A stretch of DNA of 64,000 bases from Streptomyces sp. NBC_00239 (GCF_036194065.1 NZ_CP108095.1:3968001-4032000); one strand, 5' to 3'; positions 9,253 to 18,452 are shown, counted from the stretch's first letter. Program-made: numbers and translations. The notes: a model not told the origin generated them from the letters alone.

Positions 9253-11505
9253 CTAGAAGAAGACGTTCCAGGTGTTCAGGTCGGCCTCCGCGGTGGGCTC
9301 GGCGAGCCGGCCCATGCGGACGGGGGCGTCGTAGAGCCGGCCGGGGCCCAGTCGGCGCCAGAAGTGGCGCAGGCCGGGGGCGATCACCTTGACCACGTTG
9401 AGTTCGAGGTCGGGGCGGGTCTGGTCGACGACGATGACCTCGGAGCCGGCCTCCTTGATGCGCTCGACCTGGTCGCGGATGCGCTCGGCGAGGTCGAACC
9501 CGGCCTGCGGGCCGACCTTGGTGGCGGGCAGCTCCGGGTCGGGCAGCAGCCAGGGCTCCGAGGCGACGGTGGCCGTCTTCAGCCAGGTCAGCGTCTCCAG
9601 GTCGCTGACGAGGTACGCGGTCTCCCCGTCGGCGTCGCGCTTGTCGATCATCGGCAGGAACTGGTTGAGCTCGGTGAGCGCCCGGAAGGCCGCGACGCGC
9701 GGGTCCGGGTGGGCGCCGAAGCCGACCATGACGTCCTCGACGCTGTGGCGGCGGCGCGAGGCGGCCGCGTACACGGGCATGCCGAGGTCGGTGGTGATGT
9801 CGATCATCCACAGGTCGCGGTCCATGGCGTCGTAGAAGGCGCGCAGCCGGTCCACGTACGGGTCGTCGAGGGAGTCCATGTCGAAGGCCGGGACGCGCAG
9901 CCGGTTGTACCACCACACGGCGACGGCGTCGCGTTCGGTGAGCTCGCACAGGCCCTGGAGGATCGCTTCTTCGAGGGAGTTGCCGGCGGCGGTGCCGTTG
10001 GAGTCGGCGATGCAGAAGAAGTGGTCCTGGAGGTCCGGGTGGCCGTACCAGGAGTAGGCGGCCGGGACGAGGCGCTCCTCGTCGTGGGTGAGGGACCAGC
10101 CGGTGGTCCAGTCGATGGCGGCGTCCTCGGGGAACGGGTCCGGCACCTTGTGGAGGCGGTTGGCGGGGTCCTTGTTCCAGGCCGCGCGGTCGGCGAGCTG
10201 GGCGTCGGAGAAGTGCAGCAGGCTGCGGGGGTGCACGACCGTGGCCGGGTCGAGGTCGCGGTAGGCGGAGCGCTGCACGGGCTCGTCGCCGCGCCAGACG
10301 CCGACGTAGCGCTCGATGGCCTCGCAGACGGCGCTGACCTTGGCCTGGATCTCGGATCGGCCCTTGCCGCCGCTCTGGCCGCGCAGGTTGCGGCGCAGCA
10401 GGTCCATGCTGTCGTTGACCATCGCGAAGTTGTGGCCCGCGGCGTAGCTGTAGGTCAGGGTGTTGGACTCGGGGGTGTGCGAGGCCAGCTTGGTGATGGC
10501 GCCGAGGTGCTGGCTGATGTGCCGTTCCAGGCGGGCGAGGGTGGCCTCGGGGCTGTTGACGCGGTAGCCGCCGTCGCTGGTGTGGACGGCGTCGCCGGAG
10601 GCCAGCACGATCTTGGGGCTGCGCCCGCTGAAGACGGCCGGGTCGCCGCAGGAGCGGCACTGGGGCTGGCGGATCAGCGGGTGGTTCTCGGTCTTCAGGG
10701 TGCCGAGGTCCAGGGTGACCATCTGCCCGCACAGGGCGCCGGGTTCGCCGGTGGCGGAGATCCGGGCGGCCTCGGCGGCGATCAGGCCGGCGGCGGCCAG
10801 CGGTCCGGCCGCGATGCCCGCGCGGACCGGGTGGCGGGGCACGGTCTCGCCGCGCTTGCCGGCCAGGTAGCGCTCCAGCTGGCGGTTGCCGGCCAGGCGC
10901 TGGGCCAGGCAGGTCCAGCAGCCGGTGTGGTCGGGGTCGAGGAAGGGGCCGATCCAGGGCGCGACGCCGCCGGTGCGGGCCAGCAGCCACGGCCGGCCGG
11001 CCGCCAGCTGGCGCTCGTTGCGGACTTCGAGGGCCGGGTCGAGGTAGTCGTCGACGAGGACGACGGAGATGCCCTCCTCCGGCACGGCGTCGAAGTCGCC
11101 GGTGCGGGCGGCCAGTCCGAGCGCGCTCAGCGCTTCGAGGACCGGGCCGGGGTCGACGCCTTCGGCCGCGGAGACGGTGACGGGCGCGGCGGCGACCGTG
11201 CGGGCGGGGTCGATGCCCAGGGCGTCCCAGTAGGCGAGGGTGGCCTCCGGCAGGTCGGGCCGGCCCTCGGCCAGGTGACCGGCGGCGCCGAACCGCTTGA
11301 TCGCAGAGAACACGGCCGGTACGGGGAGCGTGCCGGCGAGCGCCTGCACGATCTCCATGACCGTCTTGCGGCCGTCCAGGTGCGGCAGCACGGCCGCGGC
11401 CGCCTTCCCGGGCACCAGGTAGTTCTGGCCCTCCGCGTAGAGGAAGACCCGCTCGCCCTCCAGCACTTCGGCGTGGAAATGGGCCTTGAGCCGCGGCTTT
11501 TCCAT
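9253..11505 (-). CDS. Fused azole cyclodehydratase: ThiF-like leader-binding domain plus YcaO
   Basis: A 750-residue C-D fusion that binds the precursor leader and uses ATP to cyclise Cys (and Ser/Thr) side chains into azolines. The N-terminal part (about 1-330) is the ThiF-like partner, with a four-Cys zinc site: Cys196 and Cys199 in CWTC, Cys283 and Cys286 in CRSC. The YcaO part (about 360-750) contains the ATP-site signature KGRSEIQAKVSAVCEAIERY (381-400) and the later CELTERDAVAVWWYN. The extreme C-terminus reads LNTWNVFF and lacks the Pro-x-Pro-x-Pro ending usual for azole YcaO proteins. The start is the ATG at 11505 after AAGGGGGAC. It is the first gene of the minus-strand processing and export operon. 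Confidence 0.94.
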   Translation of the reverse strand: MEKPRLKAHFHAEVLEGERVFLYAEGQNYLVPGKAAAAVLPHLDGRKTVMEIVQALAGTLPVPAVFSAIKRFGAAGHLAEGRPDLPEATLAYWDALGIDPARTVAAAPVTVSAAEGVDPGPVLEALSALGLAARTGDFDAVPEEGISVVLVDDYLDPALEVRNERQLAAGRPWLLARTGGVAPWIGPFLDPDHTGCWTCLAQRLAGNRQLERYLAGKRGETVPRHPVRAGIAAGPLAAAGLIAAEAARISATGEPGALCGQMVTLDLGTLKTENHPLIRQPQCRSCGDPAVFSGRSPKIVLASGDAVHTSDGGYRVNSPEATLARLERHISQHLGAITKLASHTPESNTLTYSYAAGHNFAMVNDSMDLLRRNLRGQSGGKGRSEIQAKVSAVCEAIERYVGVWRGDEPVQRSAYRDLDPATVVHPRSLLHFSDAQLADRAAWNKDPANRLHKVPDPFPEDAAIDWTTGWSLTHDEERLVPAAYSWYGHPDLQDHFFCIADSNGTAAGNSLEEAILQGLCELTERDAVAVWWYNRLRVPAFDMDSLDDPYVDRLRAFYDAMDRDLWMIDITTDLGMPVYAAASRRRHSVEDVMVGFGAHPDPRVAAFRALTELNQFLPMIDKRDADGETAYLVSDLETLTWLKTATVASEPWLLPDPELPATKVGPQAGFDLAERIRDQVERIKEAGSEVIVVDQTRPDLELNVVKVIAPGLRHFWRRLGPGRLYDAPVRMGRLAEPTAEADLNTWNVFF

Positions 11506-11593
11506 CTGTCCCCCTTGGTTCTCGCGATCGGGCCTGACGTGGCATCGCACCGGCTACACAAACACGAGGCCGACCGCGGGTAAATGCTTCACC

Positions 11594-11633
11594 TGATACG
11601 CAGGAAGACCCTTCCGGATACGTAGTCCGAAGG
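11594..11633. promoter_or_regulatory. Candidate operator between cyclodehydratase operon and LAL regulator gene
   Basis: In the 290-bp divergent intergenic region, GATACGCAG (11595-11603) recurs as GATACGTAG (11617-11625), exactly 22 bp apart, or two helical turns. The second copy is flanked by the imperfect inverted pair CCTTCCGGA (11610-11618) and TCCGAAGG (11626-11633). The arrangement suits a regulator binding one DNA face, probably the adjacent LAL protein. Function is inferred. Confidence 0.35.
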
Positions 11634-11795
11634 TGTTTCGTACGTACCGGGACGGGCGCCGGGGAGAGCGCCGGGACACACACGACCTCGCACGGAATTG
11701 ATCCATCCGGTTATTCCGCGAGCACCGCGGCCAACTGCACTGATCCGACTGCCCTTTGTCTTGATCTGCACCCTACGGAATGCGACATTGACCCA

Positions 11796-14318
11796 ATGCA
11801 TTCACCCACCGGGGACCTCTACCACCGTGAGCGCGAGATGGATCTCCTCCAGAGGGCCATCGCCGAACTCGCCCTGGGACGCCCGACCGTGGCCACCATT
11901 CACGGGTCCCACGGAATCGGGAAGTCCGCGCTGCTGAACGCCGTGCCCCGGCTGCTGCCGCCCGGAACCCTGGTGCTGCGGGCACGCTGCCATCCGAGCG
12001 AGAGCCAGTATCCGTACAGCATGGTGAGCCAGCTGTTCGACCCGGTGCTCGGCGGCGCCGGCGGCCACGGCACGCCCGTACCCGGGCCGGGGGAGGCCGG
12101 GCCCACCCACGAGGCGCTGCTGGGTCTGCTGCGCACCACCCGCGCCCTCGCCGTCGACCGGCCGGTGGCCATCCTCGTCGACGACCTGACCAACGCCGAC
12201 CCGCACTCGATGCGTTGGTTCTCGTACATCGCCCGGCGGCTCGACGACCTGCCGGTGCTGATGGTGGCCACGCTGCCGGCCTCCGCCGCCGCGCAGGTGG
12301 CCGAGGAGCTCGGCCCGCTGCCGTACCTGCTGCGGCTGTGGCCGGAGCCGCTGTGTCCGACCTGTACGACCGAACTGGTCGACCGCGCCTTCGAGAGCCC
12401 CGTCGACCAGGAGCTGGCGGCGCTCTGCCACACCCTCGCGCACGGCAACCCGCTCGTGCTGCACGACCTGGTGACCCGGCTGCGGCGCACCCACGTGCCG
12501 CCCGGCTCGCCCGACCCCGAGCAGGTGCTGCCGATCGGGGCGCAGGCCCTGTCGGAGACCGTGCTGGCCTGGCTCGACGAGGACGACCCGTGCGCGAGCG
12601 AACTGCTCACGCAGCTGGCCGTCCTGGGCCCCGACACCGACCCCGCCGTGTGCGGCGCGCTCTCGCAGCACGGCGAGGTGCACGAGCAGCAGGCCCGCGA
12701 GACGCTCGTACGGGCCGGGCTCCTGGAGGCCGGCGCCCCGGGCCGCTTCACGCACGCCGCGGTCCGGCCGGCCGTGCTCGCCCGGGTGAAGGCGCACGAG
12801 CGGCTGCTGCTGCACGGGCGCGCCGCGGCCGTGATGGCACGGCTCGGCGCCCCGGCCCGGCAGACGGCGGAGCAGCTGCTCCTGGCGGGCTGCGACTGGG
12901 GCATCGACGTGCTGCGCGGCGCGGGCTCGCAGGCCGCCGGCGTCGGCGACCACGAGTCCGCCGCCCGCTACCTGCGGCGCGCGCTCGCCCTGCTGGAGGA
13001 GCGCGGCGCGCCCGCGGCCGAGGACGACGAGAACGCGGTGAAGGAGGCCCAGGAGCGAGAGGAATCGTTTCTCGACCTGACGGTTCGGCTGGGCGCCGTC
13101 GAACTCCACCGCGACCTCGACGCCTGTGCACGCCAGGCCGCGGCCGCCGCCGACAGCCCGCTGGGCCCGGTCCGGCGCGCCGAGGCGCTGGCCCGGCTCG
13201 CCTCCCCCGCGCTCGTCTCCCGCATCGAGGGCGCCCAGCCCTTCGTCCGGGTCTGCCGGGAACTGGCGGCGCTGCCCGCCCCGCCGCGCGAGCACCTGCT
13301 GCGGCTGACCGCCCAGACCCTGCTCACCGGGCACCGCTCGGGTCTGCGCCGGGCGGCCCGGCTGGCCGCCGCGAACCCGTCGGACCCGGCCGCGCACACC
13401 TTCGCCGGGGCGCTCGCCGCGGCCGCCGCCGCGAGCGGCCGGCTCCGCACCGCTCGCCGGATGGCCCTGCGGGTCGCGACCGGCACGACCGGCCTGGGGG
13501 AGCGGTCGGCGCCCGGGGCGGCGGCCGGCCCGGTGGGCGCCGCCCTGGCCCTGACCTGGACCGGCGACCTCGACGGCGCCGCGGCCCTCACCGACCGGCT
13601 GATCAGCATCTCGGGCGCGGCCGGCGACCTCGCCACCGCGCTCCTCGCCCACCTCGTCCGCAGCGAGGTCCGCCACCGCCGCGGCAACCACGCCGGCGCG
13701 CACGCCGACGCCGAGACCGCGCTGCACCTCGCCCACCGACTGGGCGCCGCCGCACTGGCCGCCGCGGCCCGCGCGGCCGCGGCCCGCGCCCTCGTGGGCC
13801 TGGACCGGACCGCCGAAGCGGCCGCCCTGCTGGCCGAGGAGCCGGTGGTCGGGGACGCGCACCCGTTCATCAAGGCGCTGTCCCTCCAGGCGCACGCCAC
13901 GGTCGCCGCGGCCCGCGGCGACCACACCACCGCCGTCCTGCTGTTCCTCGACTGCGGGCACCGGCTCGCGCTGCGCGGCATCACCAACCCCGCCTGCGTG
14001 ACCTGGCGCGCCCAGGCGGCCGCCTCGTACCGGGCGCTGGGCGAGGAGGCCGCCGCGACGACGATCCTGGACGGCGTGCCCCAGCAGCGGGGCCCGGCGC
14101 CCCAGCCCGCGCCGGGCCGCGAGCGCACCCTGCTGAGCCCGGCGGAGCAGCGGGTGGCCGAGCTGGTGGTGCGCGGCAGCTCCAGCCTGGAGGTCGCGGA
14201 AAAACTGTTCCTCAGCAAGCGCACCGTCGACACCCACCTGGGCCGCATCTACCGCAAGCTGGGCATCCACAGCCGGCGGGAGCTGGCGGGCGCGATCGGC
14301 GAGGAAATGCCGCTGTGA
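11796..14318 (+). CDS. LAL-family LuxR-type ATPase transcriptional regulator, pathway-specific candidate
   Basis: An 840-residue large ATP-binding regulator of the LuxR family. The N-terminal P-loop GSHGIGKS (37-44) and a Walker B-like LVDDLTNADP (about 125) mark the ATPase. A long, Ala-rich helical repeat region follows (about 300-770). A C-terminal LuxR helix-turn-helix runs from about residue 779 (LLSPAEQRVAELVVRG) to 835. No TTA codon was seen. It lies between the two minus-strand operons of the RiPP cluster and is divergent from the cyclodehydratase operon, so it is the obvious candidate for the cluster's activator. The ATG at 11796 has only a weak ribosome site; a second Met at residue 15 is an alternative start. 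Confidence 0.87.
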   Translation: MHSPTGDLYHREREMDLLQRAIAELALGRPTVATIHGSHGIGKSALLNAVPRLLPPGTLVLRARCHPSESQYPYSMVSQLFDPVLGGAGGHGTPVPGPGEAGPTHEALLGLLRTTRALAVDRPVAILVDDLTNADPHSMRWFSYIARRLDDLPVLMVATLPASAAAQVAEELGPLPYLLRLWPEPLCPTCTTELVDRAFESPVDQELAALCHTLAHGNPLVLHDLVTRLRRTHVPPGSPDPEQVLPIGAQALSETVLAWLDEDDPCASELLTQLAVLGPDTDPAVCGALSQHGEVHEQQARETLVRAGLLEAGAPGRFTHAAVRPAVLARVKAHERLLLHGRAAAVMARLGAPARQTAEQLLLAGCDWGIDVLRGAGSQAAGVGDHESAARYLRRALALLEERGAPAAEDDENAVKEAQEREESFLDLTVRLGAVELHRDLDACARQAAAAADSPLGPVRRAEALARLASPALVSRIEGAQPFVRVCRELAALPAPPREHLLRLTAQTLLTGHRSGLRRAARLAAANPSDPAAHTFAGALAAAAAASGRLRTARRMALRVATGTTGLGERSAPGAAAGPVGAALALTWTGDLDGAAALTDRLISISGAAGDLATALLAHLVRSEVRHRRGNHAGAHADAETALHLAHRLGAAALAAAARAAAARALVGLDRTAEAAALLAEEPVVGDAHPFIKALSLQAHATVAAARGDHTTAVLLFLDCGHRLALRGITNPACVTWRAQAAASYRALGEEAAATTILDGVPQQRGPAPQPAPGRERTLLSPAEQRVAELVVRGSSSLEVAEKLFLSKRTVDTHLGRIYRKLGIHSRRELAGAIGEEMPL

Positions 14319-14389
14319 CCACGGGTGGTGGGCGGCGGCGCCACCCCGGCCCACCGCCCCGCCCACGCCCCCGCCCGCGGCCCCCGGGA

Positions 14390-15808
14390 TCAGGCGTGCG
14401 CCGCCTGCGCGGACCGGCCGGCCCGGCCGATGCCCAGCCGGGGGCTGGTCACCAGGTAGAGCCCCGTCGCCGCGTCCCGGCCGACGAGGCCGCGCCGCGG
14501 CGACATCCGCTCGGCCAGGACCTCGGCGGGCAGCGGACCCGCGCCGCCCGCCCGCTGCGCGTCGTCGAGGTCCAGGGCCCCGGCGGTGAGCGCCGCGAAG
14601 GCCTCGCTGTCCGGCGCGGAGCGCAGCGGGGCCGCGTTCGCCTCGCGGTCCATCAGCTCCGGGTGGCGGCCGCGCGCGAGCCGCTGGGCGAGCCAGAAGT
14701 AGGTGGCCTTGCCGCGGTACTGCTCGTAGAAGCCGGACACCATCGAGTACATGCGGGCGTACGCGTTGCGGTAGAGGGCCTCGTAGAACGACAGCGCCTC
14801 GTCCTCGGTCACCTCGCCCGCGTCGACCGCGAGGATCGACGCGGCGGCCAGCATGCCGCTGTACATCCCCAGGTGGACGCCGGTCGACAGCAGCGGGTCC
14901 AGGAAGCACGCGGAGTCGCCGGCGAGGAAGTAGCCGGGGCCGCAGAAGCTGTCCGCCGTGTACGAGAAGTCCTGCTCCACGCGCACGTCGTGCTGGAACA
15001 CGGCGTCCTCGACCAGCTCGCGCACCGTCTCCGACTCCTGCACGGCGTCCAGGAACAGGGCCTCCATGCCCTCCGCGCCGCTCGCGTGGCGCTGCTTGCG
15101 CTTGAGGAAGTGGTCCTGGTGGGTCACGAACCCGACGCTGTACACGTCGTCCTTGAGCGGGATGACCCAGTACCAGCCCTCGGGGGCGGAGATGACGTTG
15201 ATGCCGCCTCGGGGGGTGCTCGGCAGCAGCGTCGCGCCCCGGTAGTAGCCCCAGACGGCCACGTTGCGGAACACGTCGTGCGGGGTGCGGTTGTCGAGGT
15301 GGCGCACCGACATCAGCCCGGCCCGGCCGGTGGCGTCGATGACGTGGTCGGCGCGGGTGGTGTGCTCCCGGCCCTCGTGGGTCCACTCGACGCCCGCCGC
15401 GCGGCCGTCCTCGAAGAGCACCTTGCGGGCCTGGGCGCCCTCGACGACCTCGACGCCCTGGGAGGCGGCGTGGCGCAGCAGTACGTCGTCGAAGTCGGCG
15501 CGGTCGACCTGCCAGGACGTCTGGGCGTCGGTACCGAAGATCTCGGGCCAGTCGACGACCCAGTCGCGCTCGGCGCCCCACCGCAGCAGCAGGCCCTCCT
15601 TGACCTGGTAGCCGCGCTCCTCCACCTTCTCCAGCGCGCCGGCCAGCTCGATGATGGACCGGCAGGACGTCGCCACGGATTCCCCGATGTGATACCGCGG
15701 GAAATGGGCGCGCTCCAGCAGTTTCACGCGCGCGCCCTGGCGGGCCAGCAGCGTCGCGGCGATGGAGCCGGCCGGCCCACCACCCATGACCACGATCTCG
15801 GATGCCAT
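14390..15808 (-). CDS. Flavin-dependent halogenase-like FAD oxidoreductase
   Basis: A 472-residue protein with an N-terminal FAD-binding motif GGGPAGS (9-15) and the WxWxIP-type motif GWYWVIP (211-217) that is diagnostic for flavin-dependent halogenases. RGYQVKEG places a Lys at residue 70, a region that in halogenases carries the active-site lysine. It would use reduced FAD, halide and oxygen to halogenate an electron-rich ring. The only aromatic residue in the precursor core is the Tyr of the CTYC segment, which makes it the natural candidate substrate. The start at 15808 follows GGGGAGGG. The gene is last in the tailoring direction, with a 207-bp gap before it, so it may have its own promoter. 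Hydroxylase activity is the main alternative. Confidence 0.82.
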   Translation of the reverse strand: MASEIVVMGGGPAGSIAATLLARQGARVKLLERAHFPRYHIGESVATSCRSIIELAGALEKVEERGYQVKEGLLLRWGAERDWVVDWPEIFGTDAQTSWQVDRADFDDVLLRHAASQGVEVVEGAQARKVLFEDGRAAGVEWTHEGREHTTRADHVIDATGRAGLMSVRHLDNRTPHDVFRNVAVWGYYRGATLLPSTPRGGINVISAPEGWYWVIPLKDDVYSVGFVTHQDHFLKRKQRHASGAEGMEALFLDAVQESETVRELVEDAVFQHDVRVEQDFSYTADSFCGPGYFLAGDSACFLDPLLSTGVHLGMYSGMLAAASILAVDAGEVTEDEALSFYEALYRNAYARMYSMVSGFYEQYRGKATYFWLAQRLARGRHPELMDREANAAPLRSAPDSEAFAALTAGALDLDDAQRAGGAGPLPAEVLAERMSPRRGLVGRDAATGLYLVTSPRLGIGRAGRSAQAAHA

Positions 15809-16015
15809 CGCGTTACCCTCCCCTTTCCCCCGACGCAATTCCGCCGCATTCCATTACGCCGACGGACGCACAGGAATTGTCTGCGGCGGATGCCTCGCAT
15901 CGGTTTTTCATCGGCCGCAACGACCTTCGCACGGCACGCGGCCGGAATGAACAGGCGGCGATGCGCAGCGGGGGATTAAGTACCGGGCGGATTGCGTAAT
16001 CGAAGGGACCGGGAT

Positions 16016-16678
16016 TCAGCGGGCCGGGCCGAAGCCCTCCGTCACTCCGAACACCGCACCCCAGGGGTCGCTCAGCAGTCCCGGGGCGAGGACGCGGCCG
16101 CCCGCCGCGCGGGCGAGGTCCTCGAAGGCGCCGATGTCGGCCACACCGAACCGCGGCACCCAGCGCGCGTCCGCCGCCTCCCCGGTCTCCGGCCGGGCGC
16201 CGCAGACCTCGCGGTAGAAGTCGCCGGACTCCCCCGGCTGCGGCGTGTGCAGCACGGCGCCGGTCATCGCACCGGCCTCGTCGACGACCACCACCCCCTC
16301 GTCGTGGGCGCCCTGCCACAGCCCGAAGGCCGCGCCCAGGGGGTCGACGGCGAGGCTGAGGCGGCCGTTGCCGCCGGCCGGGACGCCCGGCACCAGCACG
16401 TGGGCGCCGTGCTTCTCGGCCCGCTGCCGTGCGGCGTCGAGGTCCTTCGCCGCGAGGTACACGGTCCACGCGGAGCCGAAGCGCGGTCCGGCCGGGCTCG
16501 GCCCGAGGCCGCCGACGATCTCGCCGCCGAGCAGCACCAGGTGGTAGCCGTGGCCGCCCTCGGGCCGGAACTCCCAGCCGAAGAGGGCCGCGTAGAAGTC
16601 CTTGGCACCGGTGGGATCGACGCCTACGTGGTCGATCCAGCAAGGAGTTCCGTCAACGTAGGAGGTACGGCGGGGCAC
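16016..16678 (-). CDS. VOC-superfamily protein (two glyoxalase-like domains)
   Basis: A 220-residue protein with two vicinal-oxygen-chelate modules, about 10-115 (PCWIDHVGVDPTGAKDFYAALFGWEF) and 125-218 (GAVLHTPQPGESGDFYREVCG). Such proteins act as metal-dependent lyases or dioxygenases, or as drug-binding resistance proteins. The GTG start at 16678 lies inside the 3' end of the preceding gene (55-bp overlap), so the two are very probably co-translated. In a RiPP cluster it could be a tailoring enzyme or sequester the product; the sequence does not decide. Confidence 0.8.
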   Translation of the reverse strand: MPRRTSYVDGTPCWIDHVGVDPTGAKDFYAALFGWEFRPEGGHGYHLVLLGGEIVGGLGPSPAGPRFGSAWTVYLAAKDLDAARQRAEKHGAHVLVPGVPAGGNGRLSLAVDPLGAAFGLWQGAHDEGVVVVDEAGAMTGAVLHTPQPGESGDFYREVCGARPETGEAADARWVPRFGVADIGAFEDLARAAGGRVLAPGLLSDPWGAVFGVTEGFGPAR

Positions 16679-17529
16679 GGTGCGTTTCCCTTCGGGGCGG
16701 TCGCGTTCAGTCGTGCGTCGAGCAGGTCGGCGGCCTCTTCGGCGCCGCCCGATTCAGGCATCAGCAGGCGCATCCGGGGGGCGGCCGCGAAGGCCGGGTC
16801 GGCCGAGGCCTCCGTGGGCCACACCGAGGCGGCGAAGTCCCAGTCCTCCAGGCGGGAGCGCTGCGCGCCCGCGCTGCAGAGGCGGACCAGGGTGGCCGGG
16901 CCCAGCCGTTCGCCGATGGCCGCCGTGGCGATCAGCCGCTCCGGGCGGACCATGACGGACGAGCCCGTCAGCGGCGAGCGGACCGGGCGCGCGTCGGTGC
17001 CGGGGCAGTCGGTGAGGCCGGCCGCGCGGGCGGCCTCCAGGGCGGGGCCGCGCAGTTCGAGCGGCAGCTGGTAGGGCAGCGTCTCGCCGGTGACGCGGTC
17101 GACCACCAGGTACTGGCCGGAAACCATGCGCCAGCCGCGAGCGCCCAGGGCGAGGGCAACGGAGTTCCGCGGCGAGCCGATACCGCCCACCAGGGCGACC
17201 ACGCCGGCGCCCTTGGCCAGCACGGCGGCCTGCACGACCGCGTACGGGTGCTCCAGGACGGCGAAGGGTGGCAAGACTGGCGGGATTCCGCCTATGCCGT
17301 GGTAGGCCCAGCGGCGTAGTAGGCGCCCCTCGCCGTCGAGTACGCGCACCTCACGGCTCGCCTGCCCCACCCCGGCGTGCGGGGCGAAATGCAGGGTCAG
17401 TGCGTTCCCCACCGGCTTCGACCGTTCCTCGATCAGATGCCGGCCGAAGTAAAAGGCAAGGTCAGGCCCCTCCACCAGCCCCATCACTTGGAGGATCGAC
17501 CCAAAGAACTCAAGCGCATAAATCGGCAT
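16624..17529 (-). CDS. HPr-kinase/PEPCK-like protein with a degenerate P-loop
   Basis: I read this 301-residue protein as a divergent member of the HPrK-like proteins found in some RiPP clusters. The stretch VVALVGGIGSPRNSVALAL (110-128) aligns with the family's P-loop, but the usual G-K-S/T is P-R-N-S. RGWRMVSGQYLVVD (131-144) corresponds to the strand that normally carries an Asp-Asp pair, here Gly-Gln. The N-terminal about 100 residues have no recognisable domain. It may be a pseudo-kinase or a binding protein. The ATG at 17529 follows GGGGGG. It overlaps the VOC gene and is 68 bases from the hydrolase gene. The family call is inference. Confidence 0.55.
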   Translation of the reverse strand: MPIYALEFFGSILQVMGLVEGPDLAFYFGRHLIEERSKPVGNALTLHFAPHAGVGQASREVRVLDGEGRLLRRWAYHGIGGIPPVLPPFAVLEHPYAVVQAAVLAKGAGVVALVGGIGSPRNSVALALGARGWRMVSGQYLVVDRVTGETLPYQLPLELRGPALEAARAAGLTDCPGTDARPVRSPLTGSSVMVRPERLIATAAIGERLGPATLVRLCSAGAQRSRLEDWDFAASVWPTEASADPAFAAAPRMRLLMPESGGAEEAADLLDARLNATAPKGNAPCPAVPPTLTELLAGSTT

Positions 17530-17597
17530 GTCCCCCCAGACCCCCAATTAGCTTTCCATGATCACTTTATATGGGCGCCGACGCGCCCATTAAGCGT

Positions 17598-18452
17598 CTA
17601 ACCGGCCAAGAGGTGCTCCCGCAGCAGCGGCGCCACCGTCCACGGCTGTTCCAGAAAGGGCAGGTGTCCGGCGTCCGGCACCACAAAGGTGCGGCACTGC
17701 GGCACCACCCGGGACAGCAGGGCGGCATTGTCATGGAATACGGGCATGTCGTCGCTTCCGGTCACTGCGAGCACATGCGCCGTGATCCGCGCCAGTTCCT
17801 CCCCGGAGTGCACACGGGCTCCGAGCCCCGCCATCGACCCGTCGTCCAGCTCGGCCCAGGAGTGGCGGGCCACGACGGACCGCAGCTCGGCGCGGAGCAC
17901 CGGATGCGCCTCGGTGCCCCGGAAGATGTCCGGCGGCGCCGTCATCCACAGGTCGGCCAGCTGCTCGGCCGCCTCCGCCCCCCGCATCCGGCGGAGCATC
18001 AGCAGTTCGATGTACCGCTTGCGGGCCGCCGGGTCGGGCGGTCCCCCGGCGGGGGTCGGCGCGCCGACGACGAGCCGTTCCACCTCGTCCGGGTACGCGA
18101 GCGCCGCCTCCAGCGCGACGGTCGACCCGAAGGACAGGCCCACCCACCGCCGGGCCCCCTCCGCACGAGCCAACCCAGCGATGCGTGCCGCGAGTTCGGG
18201 CATGGTCACCCCCGGGCGCAGCGCCTCGGAGCCGCCGTGCCCCGGCAGGTCCACGCCGACGTGGCGCAGTCCGGGGAGCAGCCGCCACAAGGGCCGCCAC
18301 AAGGTGGCGTCCATGGTGTAGCCGTGCACCCACAGCACGGTGGGGCCACTGCCGTACGCGAGGGTGCGCAGGCCGTCGTAGGCGCCTTCCCGCTCGCCGG
18401 GCAGCGGCTCGCGGCAGACGTGGCGGCCGGCGCCCGGGTCGGCCCCCGTCAC
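17598..18452 (-). CDS. Alpha/beta-fold hydrolase
   Basis: A 284-residue alpha/beta hydrolase. The oxyanion-side motif is VHGYTMDA (42-49), the nucleophile elbow is GLSFG with Ser107, and the catalytic His lies in DAGHLPFLEQP near the C-terminus. It could hydrolyse an ester, amide or thioester on the maturing peptide, or release a protecting group; the substrate is unknown. Its GTG start overlaps the stop of the Rieske gene (GTGA), placing it firmly in the tailoring operon. Confidence 0.88.
   Translation of the reverse strand: MTGADPGAGRHVCREPLPGEREGAYDGLRTLAYGSGPTVLWVHGYTMDATLWRPLWRLLPGLRHVGVDLPGHGGSEALRPGVTMPELAARIAGLARAEGARRWVGLSFGSTVALEAALAYPDEVERLVVGAPTPAGGPPDPAARKRYIELLMLRRMRGAEAAEQLADLWMTAPPDIFRGTEAHPVLRAELRSVVARHSWAELDDGSMAGLGARVHSGEELARITAHVLAVTGSDDMPVFHDNAALLSRVVPQCRTFVVPDAGHLPFLEQPWTVAPLLREHLLAG

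Noticed and set aside
11802-15581. 1259-residue minus-strand open frame through the regulator and halogenase
   Set aside because: It is out of frame with the halogenase motifs and antisense to the regulator; composition is typical of GC-rich noise.
12215-15979. Long open frame overlapping the LAL regulator and halogenase genes
   Set aside because: Arg/Pro-rich translation without motifs; it crosses two genes that are on opposite strands and have clear domains.
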